A DNA stretch of 64,000 bases from AR5 sp041499965. GTDB lineage: Bacteria > Methylomirabilota > Methylomirabilia > Rokubacteriales > CSP1-6. A program made the translations under genes and the position numbers. Below, piece by piece: positions 15,364 through 24,965 of the stretch (position 1 is the first letter of the stretch; every line of letters begins with the position of its first letter). A model generated the notes under the pieces. It worked only from the letters and a program-made list of their open reading frames with translations, was not told the origin of the DNA and searched no databases. The stretch covers positions 1 to 64,000 of the forward strand of contig JBGQLG010000002.1 of NCBI GenBank assembly GCA_041499965.1, in the 5' to 3' direction.

Positions 15364-16311
15364 GTGATCAGCCTGAGCGTGCAGACGTGGTCGACGGACG
15401 TCGTGGCGGTCGAGCGCTTCTGGCGGGCGGCGGACGAGCTCGGCTACGCGCGCATCACCTACGGCGACGGCCTGTGGGACTTCACCCACGACGGCTGGAC
15501 GATGCTCGGCGCGCTGGCCGCCGTCACCCGCCGCGCGCGCATCGGACCCGCGGTCACCTACGCGTTCGATCCGGCGGCGCATCATCCCTCATGGCTGGCC
15601 AAGCGGGCCGTGACGGTGGATCACCTCTCCGGTGGCCGCCTCGACCTCCGCATGGCGGTCGGCGCCGGGGATGCCGACACCGCGGCGGCGTGGGCCCGTC
15701 ACGGCATTCACTATCCGACCGGCCGGGCGCGCGTGGACGCGCTCGACGAGGCGCTGGCCATCGTCGGCGCGCTGTGGCGCGGCGAGACGGTGGACGCCGA
15801 GGGCCCGGTCTTCCGACTGCGCGGCGCCCGTCTCGAGCCACGGCCCGTGCAGCGGCCGGGTCCGCCGGTGTGGATCGCCGCCATGAGCCCGCATGCGCTG
15901 GCGCTGACGGCGCGCCGGGCCGACGGGTGGGAGGCCTCGTACGTGACACCGGCGGTCTTTGCGGCGCTCTCCCTCCGGCTGGACGTGCTGCTCCAGGACG
16001 CGGGGCGCGGGCGGGCGGCCGTCCGGCGATCGGTGGAGACCGACGTGCTATTGGCCGGATCCGCCGGCGAGCAACAGGCGTGGACGCGGCGCTTCCGCGC
16101 CGCGCGCGGCGGCGGCGCCGACGCGCTGCTCGGCACTGCGCTGGTGGGCGACGCCGACGCCGTGGCCGCGCGCATCGAGGCGTACGCCGCGGCCGGCGCC
16201 ACCGACCTCATGCTGGGCTTCGTGGATTTTCCGGCCACTGGCATGCTCGAGCGCTTCGCGCGCGACGTGCTGCCTCGGCTGAGCGGCGGTCAGGCAGGAT
16301 CCGCGGGATAG
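15364..16311 (+). CDS. LLM class flavin/F420-dependent oxidoreductase
   Basis: This is the second luciferase-like oxidoreductase in the window, about 315 residues. It has a starting strand VISLSVQTW, an RARIGPAVTYAFDPAAHHPS segment, the LSGGRLDLRMAVGAG motif and the PVWIAAMSPHAL stretch. It shares only motif-level similarity with the copy at 8096, so this is not a recent duplication. An ATG at 15316 is in frame, but the family alignment starts at GTG 15364. A TTGACA at 15328-15333 lies inside the would-be extension and is placed to act as a -35 for transcription starting near 15364. Substrate unknown. Its end overlaps the next minus-strand gene by 22 bases. Confidence 0.85.
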   Translation: MISLSVQTWSTDVVAVERFWRAADELGYARITYGDGLWDFTHDGWTMLGALAAVTRRARIGPAVTYAFDPAAHHPSWLAKRAVTVDHLSGGRLDLRMAVGAGDADTAAAWARHGIHYPTGRARVDALDEALAIVGALWRGETVDAEGPVFRLRGARLEPRPVQRPGPPVWIAAMSPHALALTARRADGWEASYVTPAVFAALSLRLDVLLQDAGRGRAAVRRSVETDVLLAGSAGEQQAWTRRFRAARGGGADALLGTALVGDADAVAARIEAYAAAGATDLMLGFVDFPATGMLERFARDVLPRLSGGQAGSAG

Positions 16312-16706
16312 CCGTTGAGCTCGAGCAGCGCGCGCAGCCGATCGGTTGCCGCCGACGGAGGCTCCAGCGCGATGGCCTCGCAGGCCGCCAGGATCAGCCA
16401 GGCGCGAGTCGCGGGCGCGCCGGGCAGCGCGCCGCGCGGGGGCGTGCGCGCCAGCAGCTCCTCCAGCGAGAGACGCAGCCGCTCGCGCGCCCAGGCCAGC
16501 GCCAGCAGTGCGGTCTTGTCGCCGTGGCTGGCCAGCCAGGCCCGGGCCAGCGCCTGGGGTAGGGGGGCGTCAGGTGCGTAGGCCGCGGCGAGAGCGCGCA
16601 ACGCCGCGGGCACGGCCCCGGCCGGCGGGAGTGCGGCGAGCGCCCCCGCCAGATCGAGCAAACGCGTCTCGGCCTCCATCGGCTTGGGCACGCGCACCTT
16701 GGGCAC
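16290..16706 (-). CDS. hypothetical protein downstream of the efflux operon
   Basis: This is an alanine- and leucine-rich helical protein of 138 residues from GTG 16706, or 129 from ATG 16679. I do not recognise a family. The C-terminal segment (AWLILAACEAIALEPPS) looks somewhat like ligand-binding regions of TetR-type regulators, but there is no helix-turn-helix. Upstream the frame stays open through a 15-base tandem repeat encoding RPPKP/RPAKP units as far as macB, with no clear start codon. A longer protein with a basic proline-rich N-terminus is therefore conceivable. It overlaps the LLM gene tail to tail. Confidence 0.5.
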   Translation of the reverse strand: MPKVRVPKPMEAETRLLDLAGALAALPPAGAVPAALRALAAAYAPDAPLPQALARAWLASHGDKTALLALAWARERLRLSLEELLARTPPRGALPGAPATRAWLILAACEAIALEPPSAATDRLRALLELNGYPADPA

Positions 16707-16785
16707 GCGCGGTCTGGGCGCGCGCGGCTTGGGCGGGCGCGGCTTGGGCGGGCGCGGCTTGGCCGGGCGCGGCTTGGCCGGGCGC
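16681..16785. repeat. 15-base tandem repeat, about seven units
   Basis: Four near-identical units (CGCGGCTTGGGCGGG or CGCGGCTTGGCCGGG) run from 16723 to 16782. Three degenerate units occupy 16681-16722 in the same phase. In the minus-strand frame of the hypothetical protein each unit encodes a five-residue RPPKP/RPAKP module. It may be a basic proline-rich tail or a non-coding spacer. Confidence 0.8.
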
Positions 16786-16866
16786 AGGCGCGCGGTCGGT
16801 CGGGCGTGGGAACGGCGCGCCGGCCGGGCGGCCCGTCGCGGCCGGGACTTCTCGCGGCGGTTCCGC

Positions 16867-18098
16867 TTACTCGTAGCGGAGCGCTTCGATGGGGTCGAGC
16901 CGCGCGGCCTTCAGCGCGGGGTAGAAGCCGAAGAAGACGCCCACGACCGCGGCGAAGCTGAAGGCCAGCGCGATCGCCTCCGGCGCCACCAGCGTGCGCC
17001 ACTCGAAGTACCGGCTGAGCGCCTCGGCGCCGCCGAGGCCGGTGGCGATGCCGATCAACCCGCCGATGAGGGCCAGCGTAATGGCCTCGATGAGGAACTG
17101 GCCCAGGATGTCGCGGCCCCGGGCGCCCACCGCCATGCGCAGGCCGATCTCGCGCGTCCGCTCGGTGACGGAGACCAGCATGATGTTCATGATGCCGATG
17201 CCGCCGATCAGCAGGGACACCGAGGCGATCGAGGCCAGCAGCAGCGTCATCACCTTCTGCTGCCCCTCCTGGGCCTGGAGGATCTCCGACAGGTTGCGCA
17301 CGTTGAAGTCGTCGTCCTGGTACGGCTGCAGGCGATGGCGCTGGCGCAGCAGCTCGCGGATCTGGCCCTCGGCCTCGGTCATGTCCTCCTCCGGCCGGAC
17401 CTTGACCGAGATGGCCTGCACGGCCCGCGGGTTGGAGTTGCTCTTGCCCAGCACCTTCTTCTTGGCGGTCGAGAGCGGGATCAGGACGATGTCGTCCTGA
17501 TCCTGACCCCAGGAGTTCTGTCCCTTGCGGTCGAGGACCCCGATCACCGTGAACGGCACTTTCTTGATCCGCACGATCTGGCCCAGGGGGTCGGTGTCGC
17601 CGAAGAGGTTGAGCGCGGTCGTCTGCCCGAGCAGCGCGACCTTGGTGGCGCCGTCCGTGTCCTCGGGCCCGATCGGCCGGCCGGTGGGCACGAGCCAGTC
17701 GCGCGCCTCGAAGTAGTCGGCCGTGACACCCTGGACACCGGTCGCCCAGTTGAGGTTGCCGAACACGACCTGCGCGTTGCCCCGGACCGACGGCGCCGAC
17801 ACCTGCACCGCGGGGATCTCGCGCGCGATGGCCGTCGAGTCGTCCTCGGTGATCGTGAGCTGCGAGCCCTGGCCGATCCGTACGCCGCTGGCCGTCACCG
17901 AGCCCGACAGCACGATGATGAGGTTGGAGCCCAGGCTCTGGATCTGCTCGGCGACGCGGGCGGAAGCGCCGGCGCCGACGGCGACCATGGTGATGACCGC
18001 GCCGACGCCGATGATGATGCCGAGCATCGTCAGCGCGCTCCGGAGCTTGTTCACGCGCAGCGAGCGCAGGGCGATGCGCACGGACTGCAGCACCCCGG

Positions 18099-18102
<4 letters not shown>
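16867..18102 (-). CDS. MacB-type ABC transporter permease
   Basis: This 411-residue protein has the MacB/LolC fold: an N-terminal membrane helix (LRSALTMLGIIIGVGAV), a large periplasmic domain, and three C-terminal helices with the FtsX-type segment GGIGIMNIMLVSVTERTREIG. The protein ends LDPIEALRYE, the standard MacB-family C-terminus. MacB-type pumps are mechanotransmitters that expel substrates from the periplasm through TolC. Its start overlaps the stop of the ATPase gene (ATGA). Adaptor and outer membrane genes lie upstream on the same strand, completing the tripartite system. The substrate is not evident. Confidence 0.92.
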
Positions 18103-18851
<749 letters not shown>

Positions 18852-18860
18852 GGCACTCGC

Positions 18861-20531
18861 CTACAGACGCAGGCGGGGCGCACTGCCGGTGGCGCCGCTG
18901 CCGGCTTTGCCCGCCGCGCCGGCCGTGCCGATGACGATCTCCTGGCCGTCCTTGAGGTCGCCCCGGAGCACCTCGGTGGCGGTGCCGTCGCTGATGCCGA
19001 GCGTGATGGCCACCGCCTTCAGCGTGTCACCCTCGAGCACCCACACCCGCCCCGGCGTGCCGCGTCCCTGGCCGCCGCTGCCGCCGCCGACCGAGTCGTC
19101 GTACTTGGTGCGCTGCTCGGGCGTGAGGATCTCGCGGATGCGGACGCGGGAGGCCTCGCGGATCTGACGCGACTGCGTCTGGCGCTCCTGATCGGCGAGG
19201 CCCCGCAGGGCCGTCATCTGCTGGCGCGTGTCGGCCAGGATCGGATCGAGCTTCTTCTGCTGCTCCTCGCTCAGCCCGAGCCCTTTCACGAGCCGCTCAC
19301 GGATCTGCTCCGGCGACGGCCGCTCGCCGCTCCCGCGGCGGTCGCCGCCGCCCTGGGCGGGCTCGGCGACGGCCGCGGGGCCCGCCGCGGCCGCCGGGGG
19401 ATTGTCGCTGCCCGCCGGGCGGAAGCGCAGCGCCGCGTTGGGGACCTTCAGCACGCTGGGCTTCTCCGCCACGATCATCTTGACGTTGGCCGTCATGCCG
19501 GGCAGCAAGCGCCCTCCCGGATTGTCGACCGACACGATGACGGTGTAGGTGACGACGTTCTGCACGACCAGCGCGGCCTTGCGGATCTGCACGACCGTGC
19601 CGGTGAAGGTCTGGCCCGGGAACGAATCCACCGTGAACGAGGTGCGGTCTTCCAGCCGGATCCGACCGATGTCGGCCTCGTCGACGCTGACCTCGACCTG
19701 CATCTTGGTGAGGTCCTCGGCGATCGTGAAGAGCGTCGGCGCCTGCAGGCTTGCCGCCACAGTCTGGCCAAGATCGACGGCCCGCGAGACCACGACGCCG
19801 TTGACCGGAGCCCGGATCGTCGTGTGCTCGAGGTCGGCCTGGGCCTGGACGAGCGCGGCCTTCTTCTGGTCGACCTGGGCCCGCGCCGCCTGCAGCTGGG
19901 CGTCCGCCACCCGGAGCTGGGCGATGAACGACTCGATCCCAGCGGACAGCGATTGCTCCTTGGCCTTGGACGCGTCCACCAGGGCCCGCGCCGAGTCGTG
20001 GGCGGCCTGGGAGCTGTCGAGGTCGCTCTTGGCGATCAGCTCGCGGTTGAACAGCTCGCTCTTGCGGTCGAAGTCGCGCCTGGCGTCGACGACGGCCACC
20101 TGGGCCTTGGCGGTGTTGGCCTTGCCCTCGGCCAGGGCGGCCCGGGCGTTCTCCACGTCGGCCTTGGCCTTCTGGACCTGCGCCTCCTGGTTGAGGACCA
20201 TGGCCGCGGACGACGCGATGTCGGCCTTCGCCTGGTTGACCTTGGCCTGGAAGATCTCCGGATCGATCTGGGCGATGACCTGGTCCTTCTTGACGAGGGT
20301 GTTGAAGTCGGCCGCCAGCTCCTTGATCTGCCCGGACACCTGGCTGCCCACCTGCACGGTGGTGACCGCGTTGAGGTTGCCGGTGGCCGAGACGGCGGAG
20401 GTGAGAGCGCCCTTTTCGACTCGGGCAGTGCGGTACTTGGGGGCGTTGCCGCGGCTCTGAGCGTAGAAGTAGCCCCAGACGCCGGCGCCCACCAGTGCGG
20501 CCACGACCACCACCGAGATAATGCGTTTCAT
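18861..20531 (-). CDS. MacA-like periplasmic adaptor with Spy/CpxP-like insert
   Basis: This 556-residue membrane-fusion protein starts with a signal anchor (IISVVVVAALVGAGVWGYF). A barrel-sandwich hybrid (VQVGSQVSGQIKELAADF), a long coiled-coil hairpin, and a beta-barrel domain follow. Around residues 370-400 there is a Pro/Ala/Gly-rich linker. Residues about 400-478 form a helical segment with LSEEQQKKLDPIL and ILTPEQRTKYD, the LTxxQ signature of Spy/CpxP/ZraP proteins. The membrane-proximal domain resumes after it (VWVLEGDTLKAVAI). Ordinary MacA proteins are around 370-400 residues, so the insert explains the extra length. The insert could sense or chaperone periplasmic ligands; that is inference. 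Confidence 0.9.
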   Translation of the reverse strand: MKRIISVVVVAALVGAGVWGYFYAQSRGNAPKYRTARVEKGALTSAVSATGNLNAVTTVQVGSQVSGQIKELAADFNTLVKKDQVIAQIDPEIFQAKVNQAKADIASSAAMVLNQEAQVQKAKADVENARAALAEGKANTAKAQVAVVDARRDFDRKSELFNRELIAKSDLDSSQAAHDSARALVDASKAKEQSLSAGIESFIAQLRVADAQLQAARAQVDQKKAALVQAQADLEHTTIRAPVNGVVVSRAVDLGQTVAASLQAPTLFTIAEDLTKMQVEVSVDEADIGRIRLEDRTSFTVDSFPGQTFTGTVVQIRKAALVVQNVVTYTVIVSVDNPGGRLLPGMTANVKMIVAEKPSVLKVPNAALRFRPAGSDNPPAAAAGPAAVAEPAQGGGDRRGSGERPSPEQIRERLVKGLGLSEEQQKKLDPILADTRQQMTALRGLADQERQTQSRQIREASRVRIREILTPEQRTKYDDSVGGGSGGQGRGTPGRVWVLEGDTLKAVAITLGISDGTATEVLRGDLKDGQEIVIGTAGAAGKAGSGATGSAPRLRL

Positions 20532-20573
20532 CGCCCGTTAGACGGACCTCGCCGGTCGGCTATTTAGCCGATT

Positions 20574-22031
20574 CTACCGCCGGCCGATGGCCCGCTCCAG
20601 CCGGGCGACGCCGATGCGGTAGTCCGCGAGAGCCTGGGCCTCGGTGCTCTGCGCCTGGGTGAGGAAGAGCTGGGCGTCGGTCAGCTCCAGGATCGTGCCC
20701 ACGCCCGCGTCGAACCGGCCCTGGGCGAGGCGAAAGTTCTCCTGGGCCGAGGCCACGGCCGTCTGGGCGGCGCCGATCCGCTCCTGGGCCTCGCTCACGT
20801 TGAGCTGGGCCTGCTCGACGTCCCGGGAGATGTCGAGCTCGACCGATTTCACTGTGTAGGCCGCTGAATCGACGAGGGCCTTGGTCTCGCGCAGCCGGGC
20901 GATCTTGTTGCCGCCGTCGAAGACCGTCCATGACAGCGCCACGCCGACCTCCCAGATCTCGTTCAGGTCGACCCGCCGGCCGCCGTAGAAGCCCGTGGCG
21001 TTGACGTCGGGGAAAAAATCCCGGAAGGCGCGGCGCATCCGCGCGTCGGCCTCGCTGACGCGCAGGCGCGCCTGCTTGTACTCGGGGCGTTGGGCCAGGG
21101 CCTGGGCCTGCAGCTGGGCCCGGTCCAGGGCCATCGCCTGGAAGACCAGGTTGTCCTGGACCTCGGTCGCCGTGTCGGCGGCGATGCCCATGGCCGTGTT
21201 GAGCGCCACGCGGGCCAGCCGCTCGGCGTTGCGGGCCTGGATCAGAAAGACGCGCGCGTTTGCCACGTCGACCTCGGCCCGCGCCACATCCGACTTGGGC
21301 CGGGTACCGACCTCGAAGAAGCCGCGAGCGGAGCGCAGGTTCAGGTCAGCCCGCTCCAGCGACTGCTCCTGCACGCGGATGAGCCGCCGAGCGAAGTTGA
21401 TATTGATGAACGACTCTTTCACGGTGAGGGTGATCAGCTGGCGCTGCAGCTCGACGTCTTCCTGCGCGACCTCGGCCAGGCGGCGCGCGGCCTCGGTGGA
21501 CGCGAAGGTCTTGCCGAAGTCGAAGATCAACTGCGACAGCGTGAAGCCGGCGCGCGTGTCGTCGGCGAATTCCGAAACGGTCGTGGTCGTGGCGCTGGCC
21601 CGTGGATCGCTGCGGTTCAGGCGGCGGAGGGGCGGCCGTGGCCCGGTACTGACCGACTGGGCGATCCCCGACGACCAGGAAGCGGTGAGCTGGGGCAGGA
21701 GCGGCGAGAACGCCTGGTCGACGCGATGGGCGGCGGCGAGATAGTCGGACAGGCGCGCCTGGATCAGCGGCTGGATCTCGAGCGCAATGGCGATCGCCTC
21801 CTCGAGCGTGAGGACGCGGCCGAGCACGCGCGATGTCGGGGTCGTCATCTGCGTGCTGGCGGGCGGCGGCGTGACCGGAGTCGGCGTGGCCGAAGCCGGA
21901 GCGGTTGGAGTCTGGGTAGCCGGAGTCGGCGTGGGCGGAGTCTGAGTCGGCGTCGGCGCTTGCGCCTGGCTCGGCGCCGCGGATGCCAGCAGACACAGCA
22001 CGAGGGCCACCGAGGCCTGAGCGATCCGCAT
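20574..22031 (-). CDS. TolC-family outer membrane efflux protein
   Basis: This 485-residue protein forms the outer membrane channel for the downstream pump. It has a signal peptide (MRIAQASVALVLCLLASAAP), a Pro/Thr-rich repetitive linker of about 45 residues (PTQTPPTPTPATQTP), then two OEP repeats: LTLEEAIAIALEIQPLIQAR opens the first and AQALAQRPEYKQARLRVSEA marks the second. The ATG at 22031 is preceded by AAGGAGAC; the frame extends to 22106 but the added residues precede the signal peptide. It is the first gene of the operon TolC-adaptor-ATPase-permease. The linker is unusual in length and composition. Confidence 0.92.
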   Translation of the reverse strand: MRIAQASVALVLCLLASAAPSQAQAPTPTQTPPTPTPATQTPTAPASATPTPVTPPPASTQMTTPTSRVLGRVLTLEEAIAIALEIQPLIQARLSDYLAAAHRVDQAFSPLLPQLTASWSSGIAQSVSTGPRPPLRRLNRSDPRASATTTTVSEFADDTRAGFTLSQLIFDFGKTFASTEAARRLAEVAQEDVELQRQLITLTVKESFININFARRLIRVQEQSLERADLNLRSARGFFEVGTRPKSDVARAEVDVANARVFLIQARNAERLARVALNTAMGIAADTATEVQDNLVFQAMALDRAQLQAQALAQRPEYKQARLRVSEADARMRRAFRDFFPDVNATGFYGGRRVDLNEIWEVGVALSWTVFDGGNKIARLRETKALVDSAAYTVKSVELDISRDVEQAQLNVSEAQERIGAAQTAVASAQENFRLAQGRFDAGVGTILELTDAQLFLTQAQSTEAQALADYRIGVARLERAIGRR

Positions 22032-22099
22032 GCAGCGTCTCCTTCGCCGGAGTGAAGTTCGCGAGGCGTGCGTCCGAAGCGCGTCGATCACGACCAAAG

Positions 22100-22129
22100 A
22101 TAACATGCCGCCTCGGCCCGGCCGTGCAA
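22100..22129 (-). promoter_or_regulatory. candidate promoter of the efflux operon
   Basis: On the minus strand TTGCAC (22124-22129) and TGTTAT (22100-22105) are separated by 18 bases. They lie about 70 bases upstream of the TolC start. The match is moderate. Confidence 0.35.
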
Positions 22130-22176
22130 CCCAGGTGGATACGGTGTGGGCAACCGGTGGACTATCGGGACCGGCC

Positions 22177-22185
22177 TGTGGATAG
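22177..22185 (-). promoter_or_regulatory. candidate DnaA box upstream of the RNR gene
   Basis: The minus strand reads CTATCCACA, 8 of 9 matches to the DnaA box TTATCCACA. It sits nine bases upstream of the nrdJ -35 hexamer. A weaker TATCCACC lies near 22135. DnaA boxes control nrdAB in Escherichia coli; use here is inference. Confidence 0.3.
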
Positions 22186-22193
22186 CTTTTTCC

Positions 22194-22223
22194 TTGACGG
22201 ACGCTAGATCCAGGGTGTTAGAT
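22194..22223 (+). promoter_or_regulatory. candidate nrdJ promoter
   Basis: TTGACG (22194-22199) and TTAGAT (22218-22223) are 18 bases apart. They place a transcript start near 22230 and a leader of about 25 bases with a GGGAGGTG ribosome site (22243-22250). Confidence 0.5.
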
Positions 22224-22254
22224 CGCCTGCACCACAACATCTGGGAGGTGGCGC

Positions 22255-24546
22255 ATGTTGTCTGAGATTCGCCCGCCGAAGGTCGGCACCTGGACCGAGC
22301 CTGCTCTGCGCGTCCTCCGGGAGCGGTACCTGCTGCGCGACGAGCGCGGCGAGGTGATCGAGACCCCCGAGGAAATGTGCTGGAGGGTGGCGCAGTCCAT
22401 CGCGGTGGGCGAGGCGCGCTACGGGCGCAGCCCGGCCGCCGTGCGCGAGGTGGCCGCGGCCTTCTACGACATGATGGTCGATGCCTACTTCGTGCCGAAC
22501 TCCCCCACGCTCATGAACGCCGGCAAGGGCAACGGCCTGCAGTACTCGGCCTGCTACGTGCTGCCGGTGGGCGACTCGATGGAGGAGATCTTCGACTCCG
22601 TCAAGGCGGCCGCCATCATCCACAAGTCGGGGGGCGGCACCGGCTTCGCGTTCTCGCGCCTGCGGCCCAAGGACGACCTCGTGGCCTCCACGGGCGGGCG
22701 GGCCTCCGGGCCGGTCTCGTTCCTGCGCGTGTTCAACAGCGCCACCGAGGCCGTCAAGCAGGGCGGGACGCGGCGGGGCGCCAACATGGGCATCCTGCGC
22801 GTCGACCATCCCGACGTCCTGGAGTTCATCGACTGCAAGCTCGACGGCGGGATCACCAACTTCAACATCTCCGTGGCCATCACCGACACCTTCATGGAGG
22901 CGCTGGCCCAGGGCACCGAGTACGACCTGGTGAACCCGCACAACCGGGTGGTGACGGGCCGGCTCAGCGCGCGCGAGGTGTTCGAGCGGATGGTCCGCGC
23001 CGCCTGGCGCACCGGCGATCCCGGCATGGTCTTCATCGACCGGATCAACGCCAGCCCGGCCAACCCCACGCCGGAGCTGGGCGTGGTCGAGGCGACCAAT
23101 CCGTGCGGTGAGCAGCCGCTGCTCCCCAACGAGGCCTGCAACCTGGGCTCGCTCAACGTCTCGAAGTTCGCCCGCCAGAGCGAGGCCGGGGAGTGGACGA
23201 TCGACTGGGAGGAGATGGAGCGGGTCATCCGGTTGGCCGTCCGCTTCCTGGACGACGTCATCGAGATGAACCCGTACCCGCTGCAGATCATCGACGAGAC
23301 GGTGAAGTCCAACCGGCGGATCGGGCTCGGCATCATGGGCTGGGCGGACCTGCTCTTCATCCTGGGCATCCCCTACGACGCGCAGGAGGCCATCGACCTG
23401 GCCGACCAGCTCATGTGCTTCGTGCGCGACAAGTCGCACGACCAGTGCGCCAAGCTGGCCGAGGAGCGCGGGCCGTTCCCGAACTGGAGCCGCTCGATCT
23501 ACCGCGACGTGCGGCCGATGCGCAACTCGACGGTGACGACGATCGCGCCGACCGGGACCATCTCGATGATCGCCGGCTGCTCGTCGGGCGTCGAGCCGAT
23601 CTTCGCCCTGGCCTTCCAGCACCGCGTGAAGAACCCGGACGGCGAGCGCGTGCTCACGTTTGTGAACGAGACCTTCGAGCGCATCGCCAAGGATCGCGGC
23701 CTCTATTCCGACGCGCTCAAGGAAGAAATCGCCAAGCGCGGCTCGTTGCACGGCATCCCCGGCGTGCCCGAGGAAGCGGCGCGCGTCTTCAAGACCTCGC
23801 ACGAGATCAGCTACGAGTGGCACGTCCGTCATCAGGCCGCGTTCCAGCGCTACACCGACAACGGCGTGAGCAAGACCATCAACCTGCCCAACAACGCCAC
23901 CGAGGACGACGTGGCCAGTGCCTATCGCCTGGCCTGGGAGCTGGGGTGCCTCGGCATCACGGTGTTCCGCGATGGCTGCAAGGGCGAGCAGGTGCTGAAC
24001 CTCGGCGTGAAGGACAAGGCGCCGGCCGCGGCGCCTGCGGCCGGTCCCTCCGTCGTCAAGCCGCGGCCCCACAGCCTGTCGGGCCGTACGTACCGGGCGG
24101 AGACACCGATCGGCACGGCCTTCATCACGGTGAACGAGACCGGCGATCGCGAGCCGTTCGAGGTCTTCGTGCAGGTGGGTAAGGGCGGCTCCGACACCAT
24201 GGCCGTCGCCGAGGCACTGGGCCGGCTGATTTCGCTCACACTGAGGCTGCCTTCGCCGATGTCGCCTCAGCGCCGGCTGGAAGAGGTGATCAGCCAGCTC
24301 TCCCGCATCGGCGGAGCCCAGCCGCTGGGCTTCGGCAAGGGCAAGGTGCTCTCGCTGCCCGACGCGCTGGCGCGCACGCTGGCCGAGCACACGGGCCAGC
24401 TCAAGGTCACCTCGGAGACGCCGTCGATGGCCCGGGCCGCCGAGCAGCGCCGGATCGGCGATCTCTGCAAGGAGTGTGGCCAGGCCACGTTCGTCTACGA
24501 GGAGGGGTGCAAGAAGTGCCTCTCCTGCGGCTACAACGAGTGCTAG
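22255..24546 (+). CDS. nrdJ: vitamin B12-dependent (class II) ribonucleotide reductase
   Basis: This 763-residue enzyme makes deoxyribonucleotides with adenosylcobalamin as radical source, independent of oxygen. Motifs include SACYVLPVGDSMEEI, KSGGGTGFAFSRLRPK and the active-site loop NPCGEQPLLPNEACNLGS with catalytic Asn, Cys and Glu. The phosphate-binding TIAPTGTISM follows. A C-terminal TSCPD domain spans about residues 610-700 and a zinc-ribbon tail has CKECG and CLSCGYNEC, whose Cys pair probably re-reduces the active site. A strong ribosome site precedes the ATG. No cobalamin riboswitch could be recognised in the 220-base upstream region. It is probably a single-gene unit ended by the hairpin at 24608. 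Confidence 0.96.
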   Translation: MLSEIRPPKVGTWTEPALRVLRERYLLRDERGEVIETPEEMCWRVAQSIAVGEARYGRSPAAVREVAAAFYDMMVDAYFVPNSPTLMNAGKGNGLQYSACYVLPVGDSMEEIFDSVKAAAIIHKSGGGTGFAFSRLRPKDDLVASTGGRASGPVSFLRVFNSATEAVKQGGTRRGANMGILRVDHPDVLEFIDCKLDGGITNFNISVAITDTFMEALAQGTEYDLVNPHNRVVTGRLSAREVFERMVRAAWRTGDPGMVFIDRINASPANPTPELGVVEATNPCGEQPLLPNEACNLGSLNVSKFARQSEAGEWTIDWEEMERVIRLAVRFLDDVIEMNPYPLQIIDETVKSNRRIGLGIMGWADLLFILGIPYDAQEAIDLADQLMCFVRDKSHDQCAKLAEERGPFPNWSRSIYRDVRPMRNSTVTTIAPTGTISMIAGCSSGVEPIFALAFQHRVKNPDGERVLTFVNETFERIAKDRGLYSDALKEEIAKRGSLHGIPGVPEEAARVFKTSHEISYEWHVRHQAAFQRYTDNGVSKTINLPNNATEDDVASAYRLAWELGCLGITVFRDGCKGEQVLNLGVKDKAPAAAPAAGPSVVKPRPHSLSGRTYRAETPIGTAFITVNETGDREPFEVFVQVGKGGSDTMAVAEALGRLISLTLRLPSPMSPQRRLEEVISQLSRIGGAQPLGFGKGKVLSLPDALARTLAEHTGQLKVTSETPSMARAAEQRRIGDLCKECGQATFVYEEGCKKCLSCGYNEC

Positions 24547-24607
24547 CCCGTCCGCTCCTGCATTGAACGGTCCGGCGGCGTTCGGGCGTTCCCGTTGGGG
24601 GGTCGGA

Positions 24608-24634
24608 GGGGGGAGCGGCGGTCGCTCCCCCCTT
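24608..24634 (+). terminator. rho-independent-type hairpin after nrdJ
   Basis: GGGGGGAGCG (24608-24617) pairs perfectly with CGCTCCCCCC (24623-24632) around a five-base loop. Only two T residues follow, so it may act as a weak or factor-assisted terminator. Confidence 0.6.
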
Positions 24635-24659
24635 CCGCGATAAAGAGTACACTCCGCGC

Positions 24660-24965
24660 ATGTTTTCCGGCGGCTCCTACGACGAGGTCGCGCGCTGGCT
24701 GCACGTCTTCTTCACCTCGCACGCCAAGCGTGAGCATCCTCGGATCGAGGTGATGTTCGACGGCGACGAGACGCTGCGCGGCCGGGCCTACCGGGCCCGT
24801 CTGCGTTTCGGCGATCGACTGAGCGAGTCCCTTGAGCTCGACTTCCAGGACGTTGCCGACCATCGCGGCACGCTCGCGTGGTGCGCGGCGCTGGCGGCCC
24901 GTACCCGGGCGCTGGCGCGCAGCCTCCTGGGGGCGGGGAGCCCTGCGGACGCCCGCGCCCGCTAG
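24660..24965 (+). CDS. small hypothetical protein
   Basis: This 101-residue soluble protein of mixed charge begins MFSGGSYDEVARWLHVFF and has a central RIEVMFDGDETLRGRAYRARL segment with strand-like alternation, then a C-terminal helix. I do not recognise the family. A TACACT hexamer at 24648-24653 ends seven bases before the ATG, so the transcript may be leaderless; no Shine-Dalgarno sequence is seen. The 3' end probably overlaps the start of the NCS2 permease gene in another frame. Codon use agrees with the neighbours. Confidence 0.6.
   Translation: MFSGGSYDEVARWLHVFFTSHAKREHPRIEVMFDGDETLRGRAYRARLRFGDRLSESLELDFQDVADHRGTLAWCAALAARTRALARSLLGAGSPADARAR

Noticed and set aside
22107..22254. Cobalamin riboswitch upstream of the B12-dependent RNR
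   Set aside because: The upstream region is short and divergent, and the candidate promoter leaves a leader of only about 25 bases. No B12-box-like sequence was recognised.
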